The translations under genes were made by a program, and so were the position numbers. A DNA stretch of 64,000 nucleotides from Marinomonas sp. MED121. GTDB taxonomy: Bacteria; Pseudomonadota; Gammaproteobacteria; Pseudomonadales; Marinomonadaceae. Where the stretch lies: contig NZ_CH672429.1 in assembly GCF_000153025.1 (NCBI RefSeq), forward strand, positions 127,822 through 191,821, written 5' to 3'. Shown one piece after another: positions 26,111 to 36,355 of the stretch (positions are counted from its first letter, which is position 1; the number at the start of each line of letters is the position of its first letter). Below the pieces are notes generated by a model, which ran no database searches, was not told the DNA's origin, and saw only the letters and a program-made list of their open reading frames with translations.

Positions 26111-26410
26111 ATTATTTCCTACGTTGGGTCCCGGAGTTTATCCAGACACCCATTCTAAAAGATATAATCCCCTACATCACCTGAATGAAGCTCACTTAGC
26201 TATTAAGCGGATTAATAGCCAATTTTGGGACACGTCTAGAGGCGTTTTTTTAATTCAACTAAATTTCAGTGCCAGCAGAGCTGACAAGTATGCATTCCAA
26301 CGGTGGACCATTGGAACGAATAGATAGCTAGTAAAGAGAAAGGCTCTTTATCTTTTAGAAAGTTTGATAAGTGTTGGTCTGGTTTAAGGCTTTTTTGAAT
26401 CGCACACAAA
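26111..26410. other. Intergenic stretch at island edge
   Basis: Contains the inverted copy of the island motif at 26128-26159 and a GGGACACGTC sequence near 26227. Open frames here overlap the start of the gene at 26110 and show no family similarity. No other feature seen. Confidence 0.4.
26128..26159 (-). repeat. Island motif, copy d (inverted)
   Basis: On the minus strand it reads AATGGGTGTCTGGATAAACT, similar to GGGTGGCTGTCCGGGTAAAT at 25188. It lies just upstream of the gene starting at 26110. Confidence 0.45.
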
Positions 26411-26442
26411 AAAACGGGGAAGTATTTCTACTCCCCCGTTTA
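26408..26442 (-). terminator. Terminator of the nucleotidase gene
   Basis: On the minus strand, AAACGGGGG pairs with CCCCGTTT and a run of seven T follows. It is about 70 bp past the stop of the gene ending at 26511. Confidence 0.8.
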
Positions 26443-26510
26443 GTACTCTGCTTTTATAAAATACTAATAGGCTTAGCTTTTATAAAATCCGTTTTTATTA
26501 AATCGTGTGG

Positions 26511-28349
26511 TTATTGCTGTACACCCTTTTTATTAATATAAACTTGGGTTGAATACTCTTCTAACGGCAGTTTTTCGATTGTGCCGACTTTGATAACGTA
26601 ATCAACAAAGCTTTGGGCATAATCTAGGTAGGTATCCACTACTCGACCTTCTTTAACAACTTTACCAAAGGTGATGTAGCCGTCTTTTCCACCTGCGATA
26701 TAGTCATTGGTAGCGACTTTGTAAGATGCATTCATATCAAGCGCCGTCCAGCTTTCGCCTTTACGCATCACTTCTAATGCAGAGAAACGCTCGCCTTTAG
26801 GCTGAGACGCATCCACGTTCCAACGCATACCAGAGGCATAAGGGTAAGCACCTGATGAGCCGCCTTCGCTGATTGCATAATCCAAGGCTTCTTCAAGCAC
26901 AGTTTTCAGCTCATACCCTGTCATGTCTAGTTCAACAATGGTGTTGGCAAAAGGAAGCAGAGTGTAAGCATCGCCAATCGTTAACTCACCTTCAGCGATA
27001 TCAACACGGACACCACCACCATTTTGAATCGCGATATCAGAGGTTTTACTCATATCACGGAAGGCTTTAGCAACAATGTTTGAGATATCCGCACCATGAC
27101 TTGCCGTCATAGAACGATCACACAACTTAGAACGACCTTGACCTGGAATACGCTCTAAACAAAGGTTTGAAGCCGATTTACCTATCACTTCGCTTTTCAT
27201 TGAATCAACTTGTGAAGAGAAAGTCGCCAAAGTTGCGGCTGCCGTTGCATCGGCTTCGACAATAGAAACAGCGCTATTCGCTTGGATATCTACGTAAACG
27301 GCTTGACGCGCTTCACCTGTTAACTCAACACGCTTGCCGTCAGCGTTTTTGCGTTTAAAGCTATCAGCCAATAACAAGTGTGGCGTACCAGAACAGCTAG
27401 TCACAACGCCGTTCTCATCCCATGCAACGTTAAGCTCACCCACGACTGCAGAGTATTGCCATGCTTGAGCAACACATACAGGGTTACCTGCTGCATCGGT
27501 TAACTTCGTTGGGTAAGGTCCAGCTGAATCAAGACCCACTGAGCCAAAGTCACCTAGTAGCGTATGAGAGTCACCGCCAATAATAACATCTGCGCCTTTT
27601 AACTTAGCGGCGAGTTTTACGTCATTTTGATATTGGTAATGGGTCACAAGGACAATTTTATTGATGCCCATGCCTTGCAGTTTATCTATGTACTTCTGGG
27701 CTGTTTCTGCTTCATCTAAGAAAATGGTTGTTTCATCTGGACTCGATGAGTTTTTGGTTTTCTTGGCAATATCAATACCAATGAAACCCACTTTTTCACC
27801 ATTATATTCTTTGATTGTATAAGGGGTAAAATAGTCTTCTGCACTGTTTAGCGTTAACGGAGAAACACCCACTTCTGGTTGAACATTGGCAGAGATGACA
27901 TCTGTGCTACAGCCAGGGTCAGACTTTAACCAGTCTAGGAATTTCACCAAGCCTACATCGCCCGCATCAAATTCATGGTTACCTAAGGTAAAGACATCAA
28001 AGCAGGCTTCGTTCATTAATGCTGCGTCTGCTTCACCTTTAAATAAGGTATAAAAAAGATCACCTGTGATGGCATCACCCGCGTGCACTTTTACAAAAGG
28101 CTCACTGGTGTTTGTTAGCTCATTAATCTTGGTGACAACTGAAGGGAATCCACCCACTGCAACACGGGTTTTCTCGCCACCCAATTTCATATCGACACCT
28201 TTGTCAGCACTTAAGTGAGAGTGATGGTCGTTCACGTGAACTATTTTTAGTTCTAGCGCTTGTGTCGCCTCAGAAGAAGTCGACATTGATTGACAGCCCG
28301 TCAGAAAAAGGGATGCGGTGGCCGCAGTAACTAAGGTTTTTCTAAACAT
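26511..28349 (-). CDS. Periplasmic 5'-nucleotidase lipoprotein, NadN/UshA-like
   Basis: 612 residues with a lipobox (LFLTGCQ). The N-terminal metallophosphoesterase domain shows all expected metal motifs: HVNDHHSHL, VHAGDAITGD, LGNHEFDAG, VTHYQ and GGDSHT. The C-terminal 5'-nucleotidase domain starts near residue 350 (IGKSASNLC..) and includes IQNGGGVRVDIAEG, which binds the nucleobase side. The layout resembles the NAD nucleotidase NadN and UshA, which split NAD or nucleotides outside the inner membrane so that nucleosides can be taken up. Monocistronic with terminator. Exact substrate is inference. Confidence 0.87.
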   Translation of the reverse strand: MFRKTLVTAATASLFLTGCQSMSTSSEATQALELKIVHVNDHHSHLSADKGVDMKLGGEKTRVAVGGFPSVVTKINELTNTSEPFVKVHAGDAITGDLFYTLFKGEADAALMNEACFDVFTLGNHEFDAGDVGLVKFLDWLKSDPGCSTDVISANVQPEVGVSPLTLNSAEDYFTPYTIKEYNGEKVGFIGIDIAKKTKNSSSPDETTIFLDEAETAQKYIDKLQGMGINKIVLVTHYQYQNDVKLAAKLKGADVIIGGDSHTLLGDFGSVGLDSAGPYPTKLTDAAGNPVCVAQAWQYSAVVGELNVAWDENGVVTSCSGTPHLLLADSFKRKNADGKRVELTGEARQAVYVDIQANSAVSIVEADATAAATLATFSSQVDSMKSEVIGKSASNLCLERIPGQGRSKLCDRSMTASHGADISNIVAKAFRDMSKTSDIAIQNGGGVRVDIAEGELTIGDAYTLLPFANTIVELDMTGYELKTVLEEALDYAISEGGSSGAYPYASGMRWNVDASQPKGERFSALEVMRKGESWTALDMNASYKVATNDYIAGGKDGYITFGKVVKEGRVVDTYLDYAQSFVDYVIKVGTIEKLPLEEYSTQVYINKKGVQQ

Positions 28350-28774
28350 AGAAATGTCCTTTATGATTATTGATGTTTATAAATTCGTATTATTTCCGAT
28401 TTAAAAAAACAGTCATCGGTTCGATCATCTTTCTATTTTTTAGTAAGTCGCTAGCGTGTTAACATGAAGGTATTCCCTTAAGGATCAATCACTTAATAGG
28501 TAAGTGCTTTTACTCTAAGATCAATTGCTCCTTTCATTTAATAGAAAGAACTTTTTATTTCCCTTCCCCTTCAGGCGGTAAAACTATGCATTAACTTGTC
28601 TAAATGATCAACAATATTGAAACCCTATTCATATTAGCCTCTTGAAGTTACGATTAAATTACCCGTTTTATAAACTTGAAATACATTCGTCTTAGTGATG
28701 TTATCTTGACCTGCAATTAAGCTTAAAACTGAACAGCGCCAGAAAAGAAATAAGAAACAGAAAATGGAATAAGC
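28350..28774. other. Divergent promoter region
   Basis: AT-rich, no gene seen. It separates the nucleotidase gene (minus) from the 2OG-oxygenase gene (plus) and must hold both promoters. A short inverted repeat CACTTA/TAAGTG lies near 28489-28505. Confidence 0.4.
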
Positions 28775-29635
28775 ATGGGTAGAAAAATGGAAATCATAAG
28801 ACTCGATCAAGCACTCAATGACAAAGACAGAGCCGAGCTTTTGTTTGCAGGCAATTTGCTGGTATTTAAACAACGCCCTGCCATGCTTGAGTTAATCAAG
28901 GTTTGTCAGCAGCAACTCGAACACGCCCTATCCGGCTTAGATCCTATATTTGCACAACACGAATTAGGGCAAGCTGAATTCATCAGGATAACAGGTCAAG
29001 TACAGGCTAAATTCAAGCAAGATAAAAAAGTGAGACAGCTCTTTTTTCAGGTACTTGAAGAATGCGGCCTTGATACACGATCCGCCTATTACGATCATTT
29101 CCCTTTAAGAGTGGTACCTGCTAATCATGAAAAGAATGGCACCCACAGATCGTCCATTGCACATCATAGGGATACTTGGGGCAGCAACTTAGATAGCCAA
29201 CAAAATTGGTGGGCACCTTTATACCCTCTCACCCAAGAGCGCACTATTGCCTTCTTCCCTGAGTATTGGACGACGCCTTTGGCAAATAATACGGATACTT
29301 GGTCCTTCGAAGATTATCTCGCTAAGCGCAAGCAAACCTTAAAACAAGATGAAGTGGGCTACCCTATTGCGCCAATGGCAAAAGAAGCTGTGGATGAAAG
29401 CCAGATAATTAAATTGGTAATCGAACCTGGAGATGTGCTCAATTTTGCCAGCGCTCAACTGCATGCCAGTGTCCCTAATACAACAGATGCAGCGCGATAC
29501 AGTGTGGAAATGCGAACCCTTAGTCTAGAGGATATAAACCAAGGTCGAGCTGCCCCAAATATTGATAATGCTGGAACAACCCCTATGTACCATTGGTTTA
29601 AACGAATGGCGGATGATGAGAGGTTAAGGTTTTAG
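28775..29635 (+). CDS. 2-oxoglutarate/Fe(II) oxygenase-like protein
   Basis: 286 residues (a second ATG lies at 28787). The iron-binding facial triad is visible as H131-x-D133 (AHHRDTWGSN) and H230 (SAQLHASVPN), with R241 suited to bind 2-oxoglutarate. The EPGDVLNF turn before H230 is typical of the phytanoyl-CoA dioxygenase (PhyH) group. It probably hydroxylates a small metabolite. It stands alone with no biosynthetic neighbours, so the substrate is unknown. Confidence 0.72.
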   Translation: MGRKMEIIRLDQALNDKDRAELLFAGNLLVFKQRPAMLELIKVCQQQLEHALSGLDPIFAQHELGQAEFIRITGQVQAKFKQDKKVRQLFFQVLEECGLDTRSAYYDHFPLRVVPANHEKNGTHRSSIAHHRDTWGSNLDSQQNWWAPLYPLTQERTIAFFPEYWTTPLANNTDTWSFEDYLAKRKQTLKQDEVGYPIAPMAKEAVDESQIIKLVIEPGDVLNFASAQLHASVPNTTDAARYSVEMRTLSLEDINQGRAAPNIDNAGTTPMYHWFKRMADDERLRF

Positions 29636-29657
29636 CCTTTACGCTTATTTGTTCATG

Positions 29658-29849
29658 TCATTTTATATCTGCGACACTCTGAATTTGAGACATTCTCTTT
29701 TTAAGCTCTTTTTGGAGGATATTCATGTGATAAGGCTTCATGGCTTTCCACTTCTGGCATTCAGGTCGTGTTCTACCACAGCCTACACACCATCCCTTAG
29801 GGCCTGAAAAATCACACACATCAATACAAGGGCTCTTTTGCATTTTCAT
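29658..29849 (-). CDS. DUF1289 small Cys-rich protein
   Basis: 63 residues. SPCIDVCDFSG followed by WCVGCGRTRPECQKWKAM is the DUF1289 signature with four metal-type Cys (C-x3-C ... C-x2-C). These proteins probably bind zinc or iron and are often next to unrelated enzymes. It is 27 bp upstream of, and on the opposite strand to, no close partner; the next minus-strand gene starts its stop at 29876. Role unknown. Confidence 0.85.
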   Translation of the reverse strand: MKMQKSPCIDVCDFSGPKGWCVGCGRTRPECQKWKAMKPYHMNILQKELKKRMSQIQSVADIK

Positions 29850-29875
29850 TTTTTTGATCTCAAGTTTTTACTGGC

Positions 29876-30313
29876 TTAAAGCTTAAGCAGTACTTTTTCG
29901 ACACTGGCTTCGAGCACTCTTAGGCGGTTAAATTCTTCATATATTTTTTGCTCTAAATTTTTGAAATTTAACGGCATTGTGCGCCTACAAATATCATAGT
30001 TACTCCCTAAGGTTTTATAACCCTTCCAGCCCTTGATACGATCCCCTTCTAGTGCCATAAACTCACGAATAAATTCGGGTTGAGAGGGGCAATCTTCCTC
30101 CACATGCATACATATAGGGAATGACTTTTGTTTGATTTGTGGCGCTTCGATAAATGTCTCAAAGTGAATGCCACCTTGGTTTTGATTAAACCAATTCCTC
30201 TTGTAGACTTGCAGGTAGTTTCCACGGTTATAAATTTCCCACTCATCATCGAACCAGCTTGCCTGTTGCAGCATCTTCTCAAGATTGCGGAACACACCTT
30301 TTACATCTTTCAT
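29876..30313 (-). CDS. Conserved-looking hypothetical protein
   Basis: 145 residues, soluble, no signal peptide. Rich in Trp and aromatic residues at the start (WFDDEWEIYNRGNYLQVYKRNW), followed by IHFETFIEAP and ICMHVEEDCPSQPEF. It ends in a charged helix. The arrangement suggests a small alpha/beta domain. No family is recognised. It precedes the DUF1289 gene by 26 bp on the same strand, so the two may be cotranscribed. Confidence 0.6.
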   Translation of the reverse strand: MKDVKGVFRNLEKMLQQASWFDDEWEIYNRGNYLQVYKRNWFNQNQGGIHFETFIEAPQIKQKSFPICMHVEEDCPSQPEFIREFMALEGDRIKGWKGYKTLGSNYDICRRTMPLNFKNLEQKIYEEFNRLRVLEASVEKVLLKL

Positions 30314-30400
30314 AAAGTCTTTCCACCTTGTGTTCTTTGTAGATTATCACACCTGAAAATCAGTAATTACCATGGTGTTCTCTCGTTATAAAGCCGCAGT

Positions 30401-31075
30401 TTATAAAGGCAGCACCATAGAATCCCGTCCATCTTCTCGCTTAGCACGAATAAAGGCAGGTCTTGCTTGAATGCGTTTTAACCAAGCAAGGGTAAGCGGA
30501 TACTCGTCTGTGATAAAGCCACGTTTATGGGCAGATTCAAGTGGGTAACTTAGTAGAATATCGGCTAAGGTGAGGTCTTTCCCACCGAACCACTGGGCAG
30601 TCGCAAGGTCAACTTCTGCTTGCTCAAGTAACTTTACCATACGGGCTTTAGTAAAGCCTGCGGATGCTTTTGCTAGCACAGGTTTTATCACTAATCTTAA
30701 AATACCTGGCACACGTTTTTGAATGATATGGAAGATACTTTCCATCAACATAAGCGGCATGATGGAGCCTTGCGCCGCATGGAACCAAAACAGATGTCTT
30801 GCTCTATCTGCAGAGCCCACTTCAGGCCGTAAAAACTCATCAGGATACAAGTCGATAATGTAATCCATAATGGCAGCGGTTTCTGATATGGCTCTATCCC
30901 CATGGGTAATCACAGGCGCTGTGCCCAGAGGTGAGATGGCTTTATATTCTGCTGGCGCAAGGTGGGTCACTGGGTCTCTATTATACTTTTTAAGACCATA
31001 TTCGACCTTAAGCTCTTCAAGTAACCAGAGGATACGAAACGATTGAGAATATTCTAAGTGGTGTAAAATAATCAT
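30401..31075 (-). CDS. Glutathione S-transferase
   Basis: 224 residues. Thioredoxin-fold start MIILHHLEYSQSFRILWLLEEL with the catalytic-region Ser; ISETAAIMDYIIDLYPD is the glutathione-contact segment (SE-x-AAI). The C-terminal helical domain contains WFGGKDLTLADILLSYPLE, with the N-cap Asp typical of GSTs. It probably conjugates or reduces electrophiles. Monocistronic between a terminator and the hypothetical gene. Not closely similar to the GST at 20549. Confidence 0.87.
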   Translation of the reverse strand: MIILHHLEYSQSFRILWLLEELKVEYGLKKYNRDPVTHLAPAEYKAISPLGTAPVITHGDRAISETAAIMDYIIDLYPDEFLRPEVGSADRARHLFWFHAAQGSIMPLMLMESIFHIIQKRVPGILRLVIKPVLAKASAGFTKARMVKLLEQAEVDLATAQWFGGKDLTLADILLSYPLESAHKRGFITDEYPLTLAWLKRIQARPAFIRAKREDGRDSMVLPL

Positions 31076-31168
31076 TTTTTACCTTTCCTTTGGTTTTTCT
31101 GATAGCGCATCTTAACATCGCTTATTTTAAAAGTTTAGAACTATGCCTAATCCCCTTAATGACTGATA

Positions 31169-31205
31169 AAAAAGCCCACCTCTTCTTTAAGAGATGGGCT
31201 TTTTA
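31169..31205 (-). terminator. Terminator of chemoreceptor gene
   Basis: AAAAAAGCCCA and TGGGCTTTTT pair around a loop with AGAGGTGGG-like symmetry. T run on the minus strand. It lies 67 bp past the chemoreceptor stop; it also has T's on the plus strand. Confidence 0.8.
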
Positions 31206-31271
31206 TAACAAGCGTCTTAATAGAATAAGGGCTAAAATTTAGCCCCCTAAACTTAGTCGTAAAACATGGCA

Positions 31272-33266
31272 CTATGCCATTTCAAATTCGTCACTCAAGG
31301 CTTTGAGTTGCTTAGACTGCTCACTGATATGAGAGCTAGATTCAGAGATTTCCCCCATGCCCATTGAGTTTTGCTTCGCCGCTTCGTTAATCGTCACAAG
31401 CGCCTGATTAATCTCTTCAGACGCGGCAGACTGCTGCATGGCCGCTGTTGCAATTTGGCTTGCATCTAGGCTAATCACTTCAGCTTCTTTAAAAGAAAGG
31501 TTAATGGATTCTTCTGTTTCTTGTGTTTCAGCCACCGACCTTTCAGCAATATCATTACTGCGATTAATCACATTAACCACCTGCTTCACATCTTCTTGTA
31601 ACAGGTTAATCATGTTTTCAATGTCAGAAGTCGATAGCTGTGTTTTTTGCGCCAGCTGCCTTACTTCATCGGCAACCACTGAAAAACCACGACCTTGATC
31701 CCCTGCTCGTGCCGCTTCAATCGCTGCGTTTAGAGCAAGCAAGTTAGTCTGGTCTGCAATACCACGTATCACTTCCAAAATGGCACCGATTTCTTGGGAC
31801 TTACTGTCTACCGTCTGAATAGAGGCTTTTGCATTACCTAGCTCACTAGATAAACTGGCTATGGTATCGATTGTTTTTGTTACTTGGCTCTTAGCTTTGG
31901 CAGAGGCATTTTTCGCTGACAAGCTAGATTCAGCAACATGCTGAGCATTTGAAGACACATCTTGAATCGTCACAGACATTTCATTCATAGCAGCCGAGAC
32001 ACTTTCAATACTGGCCTGCTGTTCTAACAAAGATACATTCACCTGCTCTGACGCCACGCTACTTTGGCTCGCACCAGAAGCCAAAGAATGTGACATCTGG
32101 TTTATATTGCCAATCATCTTGTTGAGCTGCTTGTTCATCTTTTGCATCGAGCCATAAATACCCGAGTGCTGCGCTTTTTGATCAAATTTAGAGGTTAAAT
32201 TACCCTCAGAAATCAAATGCGCTATTTTACTGATTTTATCTGGCTCACCACCTATGGGTCTGGTAATGGAGCGTGCTAAATTAAGTGCGGCAAAGACAAC
32301 AATCAAAATGGTAATCGATATCACAATTAACATGATATTTCTTAGTTCAACCACTGGAATAAGCGCTTCGGCCTCATCTATTTCGGCTAACAGCACCCAA
32401 TCTAAATCATCCAGTTTTAACGGTGCATAAGCGGATAAAACCGGGTTGCCATTGTAATCAATCACAATTTGGCTAGCAGTTTCACCCGCAAGAGCCGCAT
32501 TCACAGCCACAGAATCAACGCCGTTTTTAGCCACGCTACCGGCAAAGCTGGCTTCAACACTGTGATTTACCGGGTCTAAATAAGAGTCAGAGCGCATTTT
32601 GTGATCGGCACCCACTAGGTAAGTTTCGCCGGTCTCACCCATGCCGTCTCTTTGCTGCATTAACTCATTAATGTGATCGATAGAGAGCTTAAGAACCAAA
32701 ACACTATCCAGCTTGCCATGCACTAAAATAGGCGCAGAAATAAAGGCTTCAGGCTTGTTGTTATTGGCAGGGTATGGGGAGAAGTCTTCAATGTGAAAAG
32801 CATTCTGTTTCGTCTCAGGCAAGGTTTTACTAAATATACGACCAAGACCGGTACGACTAAAAGGCCCCGAAGTCAGATTAGTTTGATAATCACTGAGTTT
32901 TTTAACACTGTAAAATACATCGCCATCAGGCTTAATTAGCAATAAGTCATCATAGCCATAAGCTTTGATAAAGTGATCAAAATACCCTTGGTTCGCTTCT
33001 GCCGCTGTTATCTCATCAGCCTTTGAGTGGGTATCTTTAAAAATTAAGCTTTCAACCACATGCTCAAGCATGACAATGTCCGCTTCGCTTTGATGAAAGT
33101 ATTCTTGTATTTGTGTTTCTTTGATTTCTCGAACAGCCTCTAACTTTTTAAAGGCTTCTTCTTCTAAGGATACGGTTGCCAAATGGAGTGACAAATAGCC
33201 AAATAAAGCCAGTGGGAGCAGTCCAATTGCCAAAAAAGCCAGCATGATCTTGTTCTTTAATTTCAT
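31272..33266 (-). CDS. Methyl-accepting chemotaxis protein with Cache sensor
   Basis: 664 residues from ATG 33266. First membrane segment at about 7-28 ([19 protein letters not shown]), a periplasmic double-Cache-type sensor (about 30-295) including [16 protein letters not shown] and [14 protein letters not shown], a second membrane segment at about 305-327, a HAMP linker, and the cytoplasmic signalling hairpin with [20 protein letters not shown] at its tip. Classic class I topology. It would bias flagellar motors through CheW/CheA; those genes are not in the window. Ligand unknown, often amino acids or organic acids for this sensor type. Confidence 0.9.
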   Translation of the reverse strand: MKLKNKIMLAFLAIGLLPLALFGYLSLHLATVSLEEEAFKKLEAVREIKETQIQEYFHQSEADIVMLEHVVESLIFKDTHSKADEITAAEANQGYFDHFIKAYGYDDLLLIKPDGDVFYSVKKLSDYQTNLTSGPFSRTGLGRIFSKTLPETKQNAFHIEDFSPYPANNNKPEAFISAPILVHGKLDSVLVLKLSIDHINELMQQRDGMGETGETYLVGADHKMRSDSYLDPVNHSVEASFAGSVAKNGVDSVAVNAALAGETASQIVIDYNGNPVLSAYAPLKLDDLDWVLLAEIDEAEALIPVVELRNIMLIVISITILIVVFAALNLARSITRPIGGEPDKISKIAHLISEGNLTSKFDQKAQHSGIYGSMQKMNKQLNKMIGNINQMSHSLASGASQSSVASEQVNVSLLEQQASIESVSAAMNEMSVTIQDVSSNAQHVAESSLSAKNASAKAKSQVTKTIDTIASLSSELGNAKASIQTVDSKSQEIGAILEVIRGIADQTNLLALNAAIEAARAGDQGRGFSVVADEVRQLAQKTQLSTSDIENMINLLQEDVKQVVNVINRSNDIAERSVAETQETEESINLSFKEAEVISLDASQIATAAMQQSAASEEINQALVTINEAAKQNSMGMGEISESSSHISEQSKQLKALSDEFEMA

Positions 33267-33614
33267 CGTACAATTGATCCTGTTTAGATCGAAACACATT
33301 CAAAGGAAGCCAAATATCTGATAAACACTTGGCACAAAGGCGTGTTTATTTGAATTATGACCCATGCTTCTTTCCTCTTCCTAGGAGCTAGCACTTGATC
33401 TAAATCAAACAAATCAGCCATCAGAATACTGATTATGAATGAATTATCAATGACTTTTATAAACATAAGTTAACAAGTCGGCACAAAATAGACATCAAAC
33501 CTGACAAAACTGACATTAAACTTAACCAAAAGCCCTTAGTGACTAGCTAAACCTCTCTTTTGTTACACAAACATACATATATGGCTTTTTTATTATCATT
33601 TGCGGACAAGACTA

Positions 33615-33883
33615 GGGAACGAACCTGCGAATAAGTCCTCCCGCCTCAGCGTGTGGATAAAAGTACCTAGATTTAAGACGAGGTGCGCAACTTAATAGTC
33701 ATTCTATTGATCAGTGCCTCAACATAAAGATAGGGCTTTTAGGCCACGCCCTTCGGGTCTTACAGAAAAAGTGTCACCCCGTGTTGTGACTTTTTGAAAG
33801 GTACCTACATTACGTCAAAGTCACGCCTTGCTTGACACTTTTTCTGATAAGACTGAGAACAGGTGACTTATTCGCAGGCTCCC
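33615..33883. mobile_element. MITE, copy 2 (269 bp)
   Basis: Almost identical to copy 1 inside. TA duplication at 33613-33614 and 33884-33885 within a CTAG context on both sides. The left end carries a 4-bp GAAC duplication (GGGAACGAACCTGCG) compared with the right end. No coding capacity. It lies between the chemoreceptor and the SnoaL-like gene. Confidence 0.85.
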
Positions 33884-33885
33884 TA

Positions 33886-34054
33886 GTCACAGGGGGAGAC
33901 TCTCGAACCTAGATTCGTTATTAGCCTTAGAAAACGTATTTAATGAAAACTGACTGGAGGTAGGTTTTTAAAACACTAAATGCCTATTTTTTGCTTGCTA
34001 TACCTATAATTTTTGAGCATTAGTTGACGACGTTTAAATACCATAAGTTAACGC
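33886..34054. other. Intergenic stretch
   Basis: No gene or repeat recognised between the MITE and the terminator of the SnoaL-like gene. The stretch 33267-33612 on the other side holds the chemoreceptor promoter region only. Confidence 0.4.
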
Positions 34055-34098
34055 AAAAAGCGGATAGGTTTTCGATTCGAAAAATACACCCTATCCGC
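34055..34098 (-). terminator. Terminator of SnoaL-like gene
   Basis: GCGGATAGG and CCTATCCGC form a 9-bp stem with a 21-nt loop. On the minus strand it ends in CTTTTTG. Confidence 0.7.
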
Positions 34099-34144
34099 CC
34101 TCTGCTGTTACTTTGATACTGACATCAAGCCAACTTAAATTCTC

Positions 34145-34996
34145 TTAGAATTTACCGTTCGCGTTTTGTCTTTTAGCGTTTGGCAAGATGGTTTCAATCA
34201 CATCCCAATGCTCAACAATTTTGTCGTTTTCAACACGGAAAAGGTCATAAAATGAGGTTTCTTTACCTGCAAAAGTCCCTTCACTTACTGACAATACAAA
34301 GTTACCTTGTCCCAATACTAGGTGGTTTTTGTTATATACCATTTCAATGCCTTGAGATGCCATATAAGCCAATGCTTTGCTTAAGCCTGACAGGCCATCC
34401 GCAACCTGAGTATTATGCTGTAAGTAGTAATCTCCTTCGAAGAAGTTACCGACTTTATCAAACTCACCCTTCATCAAGATAGTCTCAACAAAATCAGCCA
34501 CTAACGCTTTGTTGGCTTCAGTTTTATCTAGATCAACTGCTTTAGTTGCACCATCTAGCTGTGTGCGGCCACTTGGGTTAGGTGAGGTTGCTTTTGCTTG
34601 TAAGTTATCCCAATGCTCAACCATTTTCCCCTCTTCAAAACGGAAGATATCAAAGCCAACTTCTGGCTCAAATAGATGGTAAACTGTGTGCGTGAAGACA
34701 TAATCACCATCGCTATAAGCCCTTACCACTTCTGCTTTGACACCGCTTTTTGGCAAGATAGATAAGAAGCTTTTTAGCCCTTCAACGCCATCCGCCGCCA
34801 TTAGGTTATGCTGCACATATTTATCAGAATCAATATAAGCTAAAGCGGCTTTGTCTTTTGTTTCAAAGCTAGTAATTAATGCCACGGCTTTTTCTTGGTT
34901 AGTAAGCTGCACATCGGCATTGTCTTTAGTATTAGCGCCACACGCGGTTAATAAAACACTGGCAGATATCGCTGCGATAGGAAGTAGTTTGTTCAT
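34145..34996 (-). CDS. Lipoprotein with two SnoaL-like domains
   Basis: 283 residues with a lipobox (VLLTACG). Two similar halves follow: YVQHNLMAADGVEGLKSFL with VFTHTVYHLFEP and DIFRFEEGKMVEHWDNLQ, then YLQHNTQVADGLSGLSKAL with VLSVSEGTFAGK and DLFRVENDKIVEHWDVIE. Each resembles the SnoaL/NTF2-like fold, so the gene arose by internal duplication. These folds bind small hydrophobic molecules; the EHWD motif is the family hallmark. It may be controlled by the AraC-type gene upstream. Function unknown. Confidence 0.75.
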   Translation of the reverse strand: MNKLLPIAAISASVLLTACGANTKDNADVQLTNQEKAVALITSFETKDKAALAYIDSDKYVQHNLMAADGVEGLKSFLSILPKSGVKAEVVRAYSDGDYVFTHTVYHLFEPEVGFDIFRFEEGKMVEHWDNLQAKATSPNPSGRTQLDGATKAVDLDKTEANKALVADFVETILMKGEFDKVGNFFEGDYYLQHNTQVADGLSGLSKALAYMASQGIEMVYNKNHLVLGQGNFVLSVSEGTFAGKETSFYDLFRVENDKIVEHWDVIETILPNAKRQNANGKF

Positions 34997-35117
34997 AATG
35001 ACCTCTGAGTTAAGTTTGGGTCATGGTAGGTTTAAGGCAGCGTTCGAGGCAGGTTAAAGACGACTTAAAAAAGGTAAATATCGTACCTTTTTTTTATCCG
35101 ATCAAAGTGAAGGCATT

Positions 35118-36014
35118 TTAGCTTGCTAAGCTATTTCTGAATTTTGCAGGAGTAAACCCTGTGTGCTTTTTAAAGTACTTCACAAAGTTACTGAGTTCAT
35201 CAAAACCTAATTCAAATGCCAATATTTGGATTTGACACTGGCTAATGGCAAGCTCTCTTTTTGCTTGTAGAATCACGGCTTCATCAATCAGGTGTTTAGT
35301 GGTTTTATTGGCCACCAGCTTACATAATAAATTTAACGATTTATAACTCATGCCCATCATGTTGGCGTATTCTGCGGCGTTTTTAATGGTACGGCAATGG
35401 CGAGTCAGTAAGCCCATAAACTCACTAAACTGGTCAACTTGCCGTGCACTGAGTAAACTCGAAACCCCATGGTCTCTGTGTTTGTCGAGCTTTAATAAGA
35501 TGCTTGAAAACAAAAGCTGTAACATGAGAGGGTCGCACTTTTCCTCTTTGTGCTCTTTCAATAACTCTCCCAATAGCGCGGCAAAACTTTGCTTCAATGC
35601 GGCATTTAGCTTTATCACAGGAGATGAGGCCTGAAAGTAATGCGCAGGTGCAAACAAATGAGTACGAATATTCATCCTCGCCTTTTCAATAAAGTCTTCC
35701 GTTATGAGCAAGAGTTTACCTTCAGGGCGGTGTTTTAAATCAAAGGCATGCACCTGATGACGATTGATAAAAACACAGGTATCCGAATCCAGTGAGTAAT
35801 GATTGAAGTCGATGAAATGCTGGCAATGGCCTTTTTCAATAAACATCAAACAGTGAAAATCGACCCTATGGGGTAAAAAGGGAGAATGGTCTAAGCTCTC
35901 TTTTTGGTACAGCGAACTTAGCTCAATAATATCTAACCCGGTACCAACTTGATCAGCATTATTAAAATGCACATCGGGTATAGCAAAAGTTTGGTTTTCT
36001 TTAATGTGAGGCAT
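35118..36014 (-). CDS. AraC-family transcriptional regulator
   Basis: 298 residues. The N-terminal half is cupin-like (HRVDFHCLMFIEKGHCQHFID, then DTCVFINRHQVHAFDL). The C-terminal two helix-turn-helix motifs are less regular in the first (IKNAAEYANMMGMSYKSLNLLCK) and clear in the second (ILAFELGFDELSNFVKYFKKHTGFTPAKFR). It lies 121 bp upstream of the SnoaL-like lipoprotein gene on the same strand and is divergent from galM. It may respond to a sugar or other small molecule. Confidence 0.85.
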   Translation of the reverse strand: MPHIKENQTFAIPDVHFNNADQVGTGLDIIELSSLYQKESLDHSPFLPHRVDFHCLMFIEKGHCQHFIDFNHYSLDSDTCVFINRHQVHAFDLKHRPEGKLLLITEDFIEKARMNIRTHLFAPAHYFQASSPVIKLNAALKQSFAALLGELLKEHKEEKCDPLMLQLLFSSILLKLDKHRDHGVSSLLSARQVDQFSEFMGLLTRHCRTIKNAAEYANMMGMSYKSLNLLCKLVANKTTKHLIDEAVILQAKRELAISQCQIQILAFELGFDELSNFVKYFKKHTGFTPAKFRNSLAS

Positions 36015-36355
36015 CTGTTCGGCTCAATGAAATCTTATCTTGGAACATGCTATCCCAAGACTCAACCAGTTTATAGAGCTGATTTGATAGGCTTATTTAT
36101 CCTTTGTTGTCCCTCTCCTCTTTTTTCCTTTCCTATACCCCCTTTGTTCACCTTATACCCTTATCTATGAATATGTTTTATATCAGCAAGCAAAAATACG
36201 AATAAATTTTATACAAACTCACTATTTATGAAGAAAATCTAATTTATGTTTTAAACACGACTTGACTTCATGAGTTCATAATATGAAACTTGGTTTCATT
36301 TTAGAAACGATCAAAATTGACACTCTCCCCTCCCCCACTTTAGTTAGGACATACA
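36015..36355. other. Divergent promoter region, pyrimidine-rich
   Basis: No gene seen. It separates the AraC-type gene from galM and contains a long pyrimidine-rich stretch on the plus strand near 36100-36165. An inverted pair around ATGAGTTCATAATATGAAACT lies near 36270. Confidence 0.4.

Noticed and set aside
26052..26327. 91-codon plus-strand open frame
   Set aside because: Overlaps the start of the membrane-anchored gene on the other strand and has no similarity; considered chance.
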